DNA of 8,472 nt from an uncultured Eubacteriales bacterium (GCA_910585135.1 CAJUEB010000099.1:1-8472); one strand, 5' to 3'; positions 1 to 6,740 are shown, numbered from the stretch's first letter. The notes: generated from the letters alone by a model not told the origin. Numbers and translations: made by a program.

Positions 1-708
1 GAACTAGGGCAGCTTCTGTTACGTTGGGTTCCGGAAGAGCGACGGCAGACCGGGGACAGCGGAGAGGGGTATCGTTCTTTAAGCCCGGATGCATTTCAGA
101 TCAAAGGGATTGATATGAGCGCTGCGATGCGTTACTATTCCGGTGATGAGGCAGGCTTTGTCGAGCTGCTGGAACTCTATTACATAGACGGCCAGCGTAA
201 AATCGGGCTTTTGCAGAAACTTGCTGATACCAGCCTTGCTGATTACCAGACGGAAGTGCATGCGCTCAAGAGTGCTTCGGCCAATATTGGTGCTATTGGC
301 GTTTCCGATATGGCTCGCGCTCAGGAAAACGCTGCGGCACAAGGCGATAGGTCGTTGATCGACCGGCAGCTTCCTATGTTGCTGGATGCTTATGAGGAAC
401 TGCTGGAACAGATCGGATGGGTGCTGGAACAGCGACGGAAGGACGAACCCCAGGAGGAGAAGCTCCCTGCCCTGTCTGTGCGGGAATTGGTGAAGCGAGT
501 GGGCGAAGCCTTGGAAGAGTTGGAAAATTTCAGGTCACGGGAGTGTTCCGACATTGTGATGGATCTCCTTCACCATGAATTGCCGCAGGAAAGGCTGGAC
601 AGCCTCCAGGAAATTCAGGAACAGTTGAAGCTATATGAGGATGACAATGCGGAAATGCTGCTGGGGCGGCTTTTAAACAACCTTAAAGCGCAGGAGGAAC
701 AGGAATGA
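1..708 (+). CDS. Hybrid sensor histidine kinase, C-terminal end (receiver tail, HPt domain, helical tail); 5' partial
   Basis: The reading frame is open from base 1, so the gene begins upstream; 235 residues are visible. The first residues (ELGQLLLRWVPEERR) match the linker that commonly closes a receiver domain in hybrid kinases. Residues about 38-140 form an HPt domain, with the phospho-accepting histidine at H87 in the motif EVHALKSASANIGA. HPt domains carry phosphate from a receiver domain to a separate response regulator. A second, strongly charged helical segment follows (about 155-235, rich in Leu and Glu); similar tails occur after HPt domains in clostridial-type kinases, and its role is not visible. 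An internal ATG at 115 should not be taken as the start because coding signal clearly precedes it. The TGA stop overlaps the next ATG (ATGA), which implies translational coupling to the downstream receiver, the likely partner. The kinase and sensor portions are outside the window. Confidence 0.9.
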   Translation, partial: ELGQLLLRWVPEERRQTGDSGEGYRSLSPDAFQIKGIDMSAAMRYYSGDEAGFVELLELYYIDGQRKIGLLQKLADTSLADYQTEVHALKSASANIGAIGVSDMARAQENAAAQGDRSLIDRQLPMLLDAYEELLEQIGWVLEQRRKDEPQEEKLPALSVRELVKRVGEALEELENFRSRECSDIVMDLLHHELPQERLDSLQEIQEQLKLYEDDNAEMLLGRLLNNLKAQEEQE

Positions 709-1112
709 CGACACCAGGAACAAGATTTGGTAAAAAATGCATTTTAGCGGTGGATGACGCGGCATTTATTTTATCGAGGATTACGGATGCGTTGGAGAAG
801 CGTTATGATGTGGTCACGGTGAATTCCGGAGCACGAGCTTTGAGATATCTGAAAAAAAGGAAACCGAACCTGATTCTGCTGGACATTCGGATGCCGGTTA
901 GGGATGGGTTTGAGATCCTGAGCGAAATTCGAGCCATGGAGGATCGGGCTGATATTCCGATCATCATGCTGACTGCCGTGGAAGATAAGCAGTCGATTAT
1001 GAAGGGAATCGAATTAGGGGTACGTGATTATATTTTAAAGCCCTTTGCGCCGGACGACCTGCTTAAGCGCGTTCAGCGAGTTTTGGAGCATAGGGGAAGT
1101 GACCGTGGATAA
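705..1112 (+). CDS. Stand-alone response regulator (receiver domain only)
   Basis: The protein has 135 residues and is essentially one CheY-type receiver domain with no output domain. The conserved residues are present: acidic pair D17-D18 (ILAVDDAAF), phospho-acceptor D60 in LLDIRMP, T90 in IIMLTA and K112 in ILKPF. A receiver of this type takes phosphate from an HPt domain or kinase and acts by binding another protein. The start at 705 is supported by AGGAGG at 692-697, 7 nt upstream, and by the ATGA overlap with the kinase gene, so the two are probably made in fixed ratio. The residues after the acidic pair (AAF rather than the common SxxxR) separate it from the second receiver in the cluster. 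The C-terminus ends just after the last helix. It could be an intermediate of the relay or its final output; the sequence does not decide. Confidence 0.95.
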   Translation: MTTPGTRFGKKCILAVDDAAFILSRITDALEKRYDVVTVNSGARALRYLKKRKPNLILLDIRMPVRDGFEILSEIRAMEDRADIPIIMLTAVEDKQSIMKGIELGVRDYILKPFAPDDLLKRVQRVLEHRGSDRG

Positions 1113-1129
1113 TTGTGAGGAGGTGCTGC

Positions 1130-1618
1130 ATGAATACCGTGTTCACAAAAGAGAAGCTGGAACAAATACTGGATCAATCGCTTCAAAATGTGACAGAGCA
1201 GACTGCCGGTGTACGCTTGAATCAGGGAGACCAGCCGCTGGGAGAGGATCTCTGTACCGTTCATATTACCTTTGACAAAGGGTTCAGCACGAGTCTTACC
1301 CTTTGTGCAGATACCAGTCTGCTTACCCGCATGGCTTGCAATTCCTTTCATGAGGATGAGGTTGATTCTGAAGATTTGGAGGAATTTACCAAAGAATATT
1401 TTAACGTGCTATGTGGTAAAATTGCGGGAGCAATGTTTCAAGCTACGCAAATTTCAGCCCATTTTGGTCCGCCCGTGTTTTATCACGGACGCTATGAGCC
1501 AGAGGGGCAGGAAGTACAGTTTGTGCTTACTTACTCTGATGAGCATCGTGAGGGTGCGCAGTTGATTCACCATGTGCCTTGTGCCCACACGGACGAAGTT
1601 GTTTCAGCTAAGGTATGA
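1130..1618 (+). CDS. CheX-like (CheC/CheX/FliY family) phosphatase
   Basis: The protein has 162 residues from the ATG at 1130. This start is preferred over an upstream in-frame GTG at 1115 because GAGGAGG (1117-1123) lies 6 nt before the ATG and would sit inside the longer version. The segment E85-x3-E89-x2-N92 followed by VLCGKIAG fits the (D/S/E)-x3-E-x2-N active-site signature of CheC/CheX phosphatases, in which the Glu and Asn engage the receiver's phospho-aspartate and position water for hydrolysis. Family members dephosphorylate CheY-type receivers. Its placement between two stand-alone receivers, 17 nt after the first and 19 nt before the second, points to one or both as substrate. Only one copy of the signature is visible, as in CheX rather than two-site CheC. 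The family assignment rests on motif and context, and no chemotaxis core genes are visible here. Confidence 0.82.
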   Translation: MNTVFTKEKLEQILDQSLQNVTEQTAGVRLNQGDQPLGEDLCTVHITFDKGFSTSLTLCADTSLLTRMACNSFHEDEVDSEDLEEFTKEYFNVLCGKIAGAMFQATQISAHFGPPVFYHGRYEPEGQEVQFVLTYSDEHREGAQLIHHVPCAHTDEVVSAKV

Positions 1619-1637
1619 CAGAAAGGGGTAGAAGTAG

Positions 1638-2000
1638 ATGAGCAAGCGAATTATGGTAGTAGATGATTCCCGGCTGGTCAGGGTTCAGCTGGAGGATGTT
1701 CTGGAAGGGACGGATTATCAGATTGCGGCATACTGCCGCAGCGGCGAGGATGCCATCAAGCGGTATGCTGAGGTAGAACCTGATCTGGTGACGATGGATA
1801 TTATTATGAAGGGGATGGACGGACTGGATGCGGCGGAGATCATCTTAAAAAATCATCCGGATGCCAGAATTGTGATGATTTCATCCTTGGCATATGGCGA
1901 TACATTTGAAAGAGCAAAGTCAATTGGCACGAAGGGGTTTATCGATAAGCCTTTTCATCAGGAGAAACTGTTGAAGATATTTGAGCAGGCGCTTTTATAG
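1638..2000 (+). CDS. CheY-like stand-alone response regulator
   Basis: The protein has 120 residues, the normal length of a single receiver domain. The active site is complete: D9-D10 in MVVDDSRLVR, phospho-acceptor D54 in VTMDIIMKGMDG, S82/S83 in VMISSL at the usual Thr/Ser position, and K104 in FIDKPF. Lys replaces the common Pro after DIxM, a variation I recognise from clostridial CheY-like proteins. There is no output domain, so it should act by protein contact. The start has GAAAGGGG at 1621-1628 about 9 nt upstream. It closes the kinase/receiver/CheX-like/receiver cluster and is probably co-transcribed. Its more canonical DDSRLVR segment suggests a CheY-type role, either as final output or as a phosphate sink drained by the CheX-like protein. 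Whether the target is a flagellar motor or another protein cannot be told from this window. Confidence 0.96.
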   Translation: MSKRIMVVDDSRLVRVQLEDVLEGTDYQIAAYCRSGEDAIKRYAEVEPDLVTMDIIMKGMDGLDAAEIILKNHPDARIVMISSLAYGDTFERAKSIGTKGFIDKPFHQEKLLKIFEQALL

Positions 2001-2038
2001 TCTCCGTTTTGGAAGGAAAGCTGCTTCAATTGACTGTA

Positions 2039-2044
2039 TATAAT
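2039..2044 (+). promoter_or_regulatory. Possible -10 element (TATAAT)
   Basis: There is a perfect TATAAT about 40 nt after the last receiver gene, at a suitable distance to drive the small ORF at 2079. No recognisable -35 lies 16-18 nt upstream (GAAAGC-like) and there is no TGn extension, so it may be a chance AT-rich match. Confidence 0.2.
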
Positions 2045-2071
2045 GTTATGAAGAGGCGTTAGGCAAACTGG

Positions 2072-2138
2072 GAAAGCAATGAGCCGGCCGATATGGTGGA
2101 TCATTGTTTTTCTTGCTATTGCTTTCGTTTCTTTTTTT
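2072..2138 (+). terminator. Possible intrinsic terminator after the signalling operon
   Basis: GAAAGCAAT (2072-2080) is exactly complementary to ATTGCTTTC (2118-2126). The second arm is followed by GTTTC and then seven T (2132-2138). The 37-nt loop is much longer than in a typical terminator and the stem is AT-rich, so the call is weak. It is the only terminator-like element in the gap after the receiver gene, and it overlaps the marginal small ORF 2079-2243. Confidence 0.3.
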
Positions 2139-2243
2139 GCTCTTGATACAGTCAACCTTAAAAACATACGTCAATCGATCTATTCACAGCAGATTCTTGG
2201 CTTCACGCCATTTCTATCAAGCCAGTGGCTGCGCTTTGCATAG
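2079..2243 (+). CDS. Possible small single-pass membrane peptide (54 codons), unrecognised
   Basis: From ATG 2079 a 54-codon frame runs to TAG 2241-2243. It begins MSRPIWWIIVFLAIAFVSFF, a plausible transmembrane helix after a short basic start, and ends with a hydrophilic then mixed stretch containing KNIRQSIYSQQ and a C-terminal SSQWLRFA. The upstream sequence has only a weak purine run (CTGGGAAAGC), not a clear AGGAGG. A TATAAT at 2039-2044 would place a transcript start a short way upstream. Against it, the T-rich tract that encodes the hydrophobic helix could simply be the terminator of the preceding operon, and any T-rich stretch translates as Phe/Leu/Val. I do not recognise the protein. 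It could also be the remnant of a larger gene. Treat it as tentative. Confidence 0.28.
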   Translation: MSRPIWWIIVFLAIAFVSFFALDTVNLKNIRQSIYSQQILGFTPFLSSQWLRFA

Positions 2244-2306
2244 AAAAAGACTTTTCAGCGATATGCATGATTTTACCGGGAATCACAAATAATAGTTACA
2301 AAATCG

Positions 2307-2364
2307 TTCAATGATTACGATGTAACATGAAATAATGGTGCGCTCCGATCATATTACTTGATCG
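2307..2364 (+). promoter_or_regulatory. Possible promoter and dyad operator of the amino acid transporter
   Basis: TTCAAT (2307-2312), an 18-nt spacer and AATAAT (2331-2336) with a preceding TG extension form a weak sigma-70-type promoter. Just downstream, CGATCA (2346-2351) and TGATCG (2359-2364) are perfect inverted arms around 7 nt, at about +3 to +21 from the expected start. An operator in that position could block initiation. A further pair, GTTACA (2295-2300) and TGTAAC (2321-2326), flanks the -35 region. No regulator gene for these sites is visible. Confidence 0.35.
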
Positions 2365-2391
2365 TATTGCGTGAAAGGAAAAGGGGATTCT

Positions 2392-3894
2392 ATGGGAAAT
2401 AATCAAGCGACAAACCCTCCAAAAAAGAGTGGTGAAGCCAGCGGGCAGAATCAGACCAATGGCGAAAAACAAACAAATCAGTTGGGTTTTAGCGGGCTGA
2501 CTGCCATGATCATCGGCTCGACCATCGGTGCAGGAATTTTTACGACTGCCGGGGATATGGCGTCTAATGGCGCCCATACCGCCAGCGTCCTCATCGGTTG
2601 GGCCATCGCCGGGATCGGGATGTATATGTTGATGATGTGCTTTTTTGGCCTCAACAAAATCAGGCCGGATCTGACGAATGGTGTTTATAGCTATGCGAAG
2701 GAAGGCTTTGGCGAATTTGTAGGCTTTACCTCGGCTTGGGGCTACTGGATGAGTGCGCTGATCTGCAATGTATCGTATATCACGCTTCTGTTCGGGGCGC
2801 TGGGATATTTTTTCCCGGTATTTGGGACGGGCAACAACCTGGCCTCGGTGGCTTGCGGCTCCGCTGCCGTGTGGTTCATGGTGTGGCTGGTGCTGAGGGG
2901 CGTGCAGCAAGCGACGATCATCAACGCTATCGTTACGATTTGCAAGCTGATTCCAATTTTCGTATTCATGGTAGCAGTTATTTTGCTGGGTGCGTTCGAC
3001 CTGAACACCTTTATGGACAATTTTTGGGGAAATGGAACGATGCCGCTGAGCCTTCAGGTCATGGCGACGACCTCATCGACAGTCTGGGCGTTTATCGGCG
3101 TGGAAGGGGCGGTCGTGCTTTCGGCAAGGGCGAGGCGTTCCAGCGATGTCGGCAAAGCTTCCCTTACAGGATTTCTGGGGATTTTAGCGCTTTATGTTAT
3201 TGTCGCGGTATTGAGCATGGGTGTCATGACAGCAGAGGAGCTGGCGCAGCTTGATAATCCGCAAATGGCGCAGATCCTCGAATCCGTGGTCGGTCCATGG
3301 GGAGCTAAGCTGGTAAATATCGGTGTCATCGTTTCTATTTTAGGTGCACTGCTGGGATGGACGATCATCGCTGCTGAATGCCCTTATGAAGCTGCCAGGC
3401 AGGGCGTATTTACAAAAGCGTTTGCCAGAAGCAATAAAAATGGATCGCCTTCTGTGGCGTTGGTCATTACGAATATTCTGGTACAGACTTTTCTTTTGAT
3501 CATTCTGTTTAGCGAGTCTTCGTATTTGGCGTTCTATACCATTGGCTCATCGATGATCATGCTGCCGTACCTTCTGAGCGCGCTTTATTATGAAAAAATC
3601 ACCAGAAACCGGGACGGCGTTGAAACCGCAGGGCAGGGAGAAATCGGAAGGGGCAGGGTCTTTGCGATCGTGGGGAGCATTTATGGCCTTTGGATGATTA
3701 TTTCCGCCGGGATCGTGCAGTTTTTGATCACCAGTATTCTTTATGCGCCGGGAATCTGGGTGTATATCAAAGGGCGGAAGGAAAAAGGCCTCCAGGCGTT
3801 TGCGCCTTTTGAGCGGAATATCGCCATCGCCGTAGTGATTTTGGCAGTGGCTTCCCTGGTGTTGATTTTTACAGGGATCATCAATCCGTTTTGA
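2392..3894 (+). CDS. APC-superfamily basic amino acid/polyamine antiporter-like permease
   Basis: The protein has 500 residues from ATG 2392, chosen over an in-frame GTG at 2371 because AAGGGG (2381-2386) lies 5 nt before the ATG. A polar Gln/Asn-rich N-terminus of about 30 residues precedes about 12 hydrophobic segments. The first membrane segment carries GSTIGAGIF (G42-F50), the substrate-backbone-binding loop of the APC fold. TVWAFIGVEGA holds W232 and E238, matching the W-S-F-I-G-V-E segment of the arginine/agmatine antiporter AdiC. W323 in GWTIIAAECPYEAA matches the second conserved tryptophan region. This pattern is typical of the basic amino acid/polyamine antiporter group, which includes arginine:ornithine and similar exchangers in the cytoplasmic membrane. 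The exact substrate cannot be read from sequence, and no decarboxylase or arginine deiminase gene is nearby to suggest one. Its 5' region has its own possible promoter and dyad, separate from the signalling operon. Confidence 0.93.
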   Translation: MGNNQATNPPKKSGEASGQNQTNGEKQTNQLGFSGLTAMIIGSTIGAGIFTTAGDMASNGAHTASVLIGWAIAGIGMYMLMMCFFGLNKIRPDLTNGVYSYAKEGFGEFVGFTSAWGYWMSALICNVSYITLLFGALGYFFPVFGTGNNLASVACGSAAVWFMVWLVLRGVQQATIINAIVTICKLIPIFVFMVAVILLGAFDLNTFMDNFWGNGTMPLSLQVMATTSSTVWAFIGVEGAVVLSARARRSSDVGKASLTGFLGILALYVIVAVLSMGVMTAEELAQLDNPQMAQILESVVGPWGAKLVNIGVIVSILGALLGWTIIAAECPYEAARQGVFTKAFARSNKNGSPSVALVITNILVQTFLLIILFSESSYLAFYTIGSSMIMLPYLLSALYYEKITRNRDGVETAGQGEIGRGRVFAIVGSIYGLWMIISAGIVQFLITSILYAPGIWVYIKGRKEKGLQAFAPFERNIAIAVVILAVASLVLIFTGIINPF

Positions 3895-3940
3895 TTCGTT
3901 TGGAGCATAAATAGTCCACCTGGGCCATTGCCTCATTGCT

Positions 3941-3990
3941 TGTATTTGTAATAAAATAACCATCATGTAATTATATCCATTACAAATGCA
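3941..3990 (+). promoter_or_regulatory. Inverted repeat with possible promoter upstream of the M28 peptidase gene
   Basis: TGTATTTGTAAT (3941-3952) and ATTACAAATGCA (3979-3990) are inverted arms of 12 nt with one mismatch, 26 nt apart. TTGTAA (3946-3951) within the left arm is 17 nt from AATTAT (3969-3974), which has a TG extension, so a weak promoter may lie inside the repeat. The arms could be two half-sites for a regulator that loops or wraps the promoter. Alternatively they could form an mRNA hairpin if transcription starts further upstream. Confidence 0.35.
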
Positions 3991-4008
3991 AGGGAGGAGA
4001 AAACAGCA

Positions 4009-6333
4009 ATGAAAAAATCACTTTTAAAAAAGCGTATTTTAGTCGGCGTGACCGTATGCATGATGGCGGGCGCAACACTTGTGGCGGCGACGGGCTGCAA
4101 AGGCAGCACATCTTCGAGCGTTGCCGCCGATGATATCGCAGCCATCGAAGCGGCCGCTGACGAAGAATATGCGAAAAAGATGACGGAAAAATTGGCTTAC
4201 GACGAAAAGCTCAATGATGTGGATACGCTTTACAGGGGCGGTGGAAGCGCTTCTGAGATTGCAGCATCTGAGTATTTGGCAAAGGAATTTGAAAAAATCG
4301 GTCTTTCCGATGTGACGCGGGACGAGGTCATCGTAGATGGCTGGGCAACAGGTGAAAGCCACATGAACGTAGGGGACATCAAGGTCAAGGATATGGTTTC
4401 CTATCAGGCAACGGGTTCGCACAATACGAAGGGCGAAGCCAACCCGGTATCGATCCGGGATTTGAGCCAGGGAGAAACGGGCGATGATGAAAAGACGATC
4501 GACAAGGATTGGTCGAATATGGAAATCGTCAATGTCGGCACAGGAACGCAGGAAGAATATGAAGGTGTAGATGTTGAAGGAAAAATCGTGCTTGCGGCAG
4601 TGAACCAGTTGACGGAAAACTGGATTGACCAGCCATATACGGAAGCCTTTTATCACGGTGCAGCGGCAATCGTTACATATCAGTATGAAGAAGATAAAAT
4701 GGGATATGGCATGTATGACCTCATCGATAATGAGGAAGATTGCGATACGATAAACGTGCAGGATATCTGCTGTGAAGACTTGATTCCGTGCGGCAGCATT
4801 TCCCCGAAGGATGCAAGCAAAATCATTGCTAAGATGGAGAAAGAAAAGACAGACACCCTCGGTGATGTTGATTTTAAACTGACCTGCGATATTATGCCTG
4901 ATACGCCTGCGTACAATGTAGTCGGAAAAATCAAAGGCAGTGAAAATACAGGACAGCAGATCATTATTAGCGGTCACTATGATAAGTACCATGGCGGCGT
5001 AAACGATGACTGTACGGCAGTTGCCTTGACGGCGTCCATCGCCAAGGCGATGATCGATTCCGGCTATCAGCCAAAGAACGATATCTATTTCATAGCACAC
5101 GCAGCCGAGGAATGGGGACGTTCCGGTGCCGCTGACGACTGGGCGATCGGTTCCTGGGAGCAGATCACCGAAAAACATCCTGAATGGCAGGGGACGACGC
5201 TGGCGCTCATCAACTTCGAGATGCCTGCAATCAAATCGGGACAGAGCGAAGGCATGATCCAGAGCAGCTACGAGTTTGATACGGCAGTCGGTGGATACCT
5301 CGAAGAAGATCTTCTCAGCGGATCATACTATGACGATGGCGTAAATAATGCAAACGACCATAACATGGGCATGAGCGACTGCATTTCATACCAGCGAAAC
5401 GGCGTGCCTGTTATCATTAACTGCCCGGACTTTGAAGAACCTGAAAAGGGTGAGGTAAGCAGCACTGACAGCTGGTTTATGGACAGATATCATACGGTAT
5501 ATGATGATATGAGCACGTATTCCTCAGAGCTGATGCAGTATGATATCGGTCTGTATGGCGGCCTTGCGGTATATTTGGATATGAATCCTGCCCTGGAGCT
5601 TGACTTTACATCCAGATGCGAGACGCTCAAAGCACAGATCGAAGGAACAGAAGCATACTTAAATGATGAGCAAAAGGGTCTTATCGATCAGTATAAGGAA
5701 AATCTGAAAGCGATGAAGCAGGCGGGCGCGAAGCAGCTTGAAAAAGCACAGGAAATCAATGCAGAATATGAAGAGGCTTACAATAATGAAGCTTCCGCAG
5801 AAGAATTGTCTGCGATTATTGCCAAAGGCACAGAGCTGAATAAAACGACATTGCAGGCTTTCCGTGCGATGGAGGATGAGCTGATGGGCATCATTGGTTC
5901 GGATACAACGATGGCGCTGCATATCACGGCGCAAAGCACGCTTGACGGGTACAGCAAGGTAGTAGATGACATGAAATCAGGCAAGGTGACGGATGAAGGC
6001 GATGATTCGACGCTGGCAGTGATGGCAGGACTTGGCGGCGGGACTGAATTTACCGCATTCGGATACAGCCACTATTCTTATGAAAAGCTGCTGGAGTCCG
6101 TAAATTGTGACGTTGTACAGGATACATGGGGATTCGGAAAATCAGTTCGCTTAAATGATACTTACGAAGCGACGCAGAATGCACTGGCGCAGCTCTACGG
6201 TGAGGGTGAAGCTGATTACAGCGCTTCGATCGCAGGCTATGAAGCATCGGCAGAGCTGGTGAAGGCAGAGCTTGTCAAAGCGCTGGAAAAGGAAATCGCC
6301 GGCATGGAAAAGGTAAGCGGTATTTTGCAGTAG
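4009..6333 (+). CDS. Secreted M28-family metallopeptidase lipoprotein with PA-type insert
   Basis: The protein has 774 residues. AGGGAGGAG (3991-3999) supports the ATG at 4009. The N-terminus is a signal peptide (KKSLLKKR, then a hydrophobic core) ending in LVAATGC, so C30 is the likely lipidated cysteine; Ala at -3 is less usual than Leu. Residues about 50-110 resemble the N-terminal part of M28 enzymes (GGGSASEIAASEYLAKEFEKIG). A PA-like insert (about 165-290) contains VEGKIVLAAV and a cysteine-rich stretch. The catalytic region has H323-Y-D325, N332-D333-D334, E367-E368 in HAAEEWG, E404 in INFEMPA and H495 in RYHTVYDD. These fit the two-zinc site, with Glu where the fourth ligand is usually Asp. 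The family removes N-terminal residues or cleaves small peptides outside the cell. Residues about 515-774 are a largely helical C-terminal region with a charged coiled-coil-like stretch near 545-630, which I do not recognise. Substrate specificity is unknown. Confidence 0.92.
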   Translation: MKKSLLKKRILVGVTVCMMAGATLVAATGCKGSTSSSVAADDIAAIEAAADEEYAKKMTEKLAYDEKLNDVDTLYRGGGSASEIAASEYLAKEFEKIGLSDVTRDEVIVDGWATGESHMNVGDIKVKDMVSYQATGSHNTKGEANPVSIRDLSQGETGDDEKTIDKDWSNMEIVNVGTGTQEEYEGVDVEGKIVLAAVNQLTENWIDQPYTEAFYHGAAAIVTYQYEEDKMGYGMYDLIDNEEDCDTINVQDICCEDLIPCGSISPKDASKIIAKMEKEKTDTLGDVDFKLTCDIMPDTPAYNVVGKIKGSENTGQQIIISGHYDKYHGGVNDDCTAVALTASIAKAMIDSGYQPKNDIYFIAHAAEEWGRSGAADDWAIGSWEQITEKHPEWQGTTLALINFEMPAIKSGQSEGMIQSSYEFDTAVGGYLEEDLLSGSYYDDGVNNANDHNMGMSDCISYQRNGVPVIINCPDFEEPEKGEVSSTDSWFMDRYHTVYDDMSTYSSELMQYDIGLYGGLAVYLDMNPALELDFTSRCETLKAQIEGTEAYLNDEQKGLIDQYKENLKAMKQAGAKQLEKAQEINAEYEEAYNNEASAEELSAIIAKGTELNKTTLQAFRAMEDELMGIIGSDTTMALHITAQSTLDGYSKVVDDMKSGKVTDEGDDSTLAVMAGLGGGTEFTAFGYSHYSYEKLLESVNCDVVQDTWGFGKSVRLNDTYEATQNALAQLYGEGEADYSASIAGYEASAELVKAELVKALEKEIAGMEKVSGILQ

Positions 6334-6359
6334 TTCCGGCTTGCTGTTAGAGGGGTAGC

Positions 6360-6394
6360 GGAAGCGGCTGACTGTTAGGCAGCCGGGGGCTTCC
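6360..6394 (+). terminator. Stem-loop just after the peptidase gene
   Basis: GGAAGC-GGCTG (6360-6370) pairs with CAGCC (6380-6384) and GCTTCC (6389-6394), with a GGGG bulge and a 9-nt loop. The stem is strong and lies 27 nt after the stop codon. No T-run follows, so it is more likely a 3'-end stabiliser or processing hairpin than a complete intrinsic terminator. Confidence 0.4.
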
Positions 6395-6397
6395 CCA

Positions 6398-6439
6398 CAG
6401 GAAAACGGATCAGAAAAACGAACCAGAAAAACGAACCAG
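6398..6439 (+). repeat. Short tandem repeat, 13-bp unit
   Basis: CAGAAAAACGAAC occurs twice in direct succession (6411-6423 and 6424-6436), followed by the start of a third unit, CAG. The preceding 13 nt (CAGGAAAACGGAT, 6398-6410) match at 10 of 13 positions and look like a diverged copy. Slippage is a plausible origin. No coding role is visible. Confidence 0.75.
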
Positions 6440-6471
6440 GAATTGGTATTTTATGTGAAATGTGATTATTT

Positions 6472-6507
6472 GTGTAGCATTTGCAGTTTTTTATGCAAAT
6501 GCTACAC
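6472..6507. repeat. Perfect 14-bp inverted repeat (stem-loop)
   Basis: GTGTAGCATTTGCA (6472-6485) and TGCAAATGCTACAC (6494-6507) are perfectly complementary around an 8-nt loop made of G, six T and A. The downstream bases are TGTTTCT, an imperfect T-run, so it may end transcription of the peptidase gene inefficiently. As a DNA element it is a strong symmetrical site readable on both strands. Confidence 0.8.
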
Positions 6508-6596
6508 TGTTTCTAATGGGTTCAGCAGGCAAGCGTCGATTTCGGCGAAAAAATTGCATTGTTGATGCTGGCAGGATTGCTCAAACCATTGAAAAT

Positions 6597-6638
6597 AAAG
6601 TAGCAAACGCTTCAAACGATGCAGTTGCTACTTTTTTT
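6597..6638 (+). terminator. Intrinsic terminator candidate
   Basis: AAAGTAGCAA (6597-6606) pairs perfectly with TTGCTACTTT (6625-6634) around an 18-nt loop. Seven T (6632-6638) start within the second arm. This is the best terminator-like element downstream of the peptidase gene. The A-run on the left arm means it could also work, less well, in the opposite direction. Confidence 0.65.
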
Positions 6639-6702
6639 CTGCCATTTTGTGTTTTCGCTTGAAAATCCAGTGCAGTCCTGCCGTTGCTTTGCGTGGAATC
6701 GG

Positions 6703-6740
6703 ATGCTTGATCATCGTTTTTAGATCAGCATAGAATTTTT
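6703..6740 (+). terminator. Weak hairpin with short T-run
   Basis: ATGCT-t-GATC (6703-6712) pairs with GATC-AGCAT (6723-6731) with one bulged T and a 10-nt loop. Five T occur at 6736-6740, offset from the stem by AGAA. It is terminator-like but imperfect. Confidence 0.3.

Noticed and set aside
1115..1129. GTG at 1115 as an alternative start for the CheX-like gene
   Set aside because: The AGGAGG ribosome binding site would be within the coding sequence; ATG 1130 has ideal spacing.
2308..2910. 200-codon open frame on the minus strand over the permease start
   Set aside because: It is antisense to a permease with conserved APC motifs, its residue composition (His/Arg/Pro-rich) is typical of shadows, and it has no start signals.
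4039..5178. 379-codon open frame on the minus strand
   Set aside because: It lies entirely antisense to the M28 peptidase, whose catalytic motifs, signal peptide and ribosome binding site are clear. The frame is a codon-bias shadow.
6462..6662. 66-codon + strand frame beginning at GTG
   Set aside because: It runs through the perfect 14-bp hairpin and the terminator with its T-run, has no ribosome binding site and no recognisable protein pattern.
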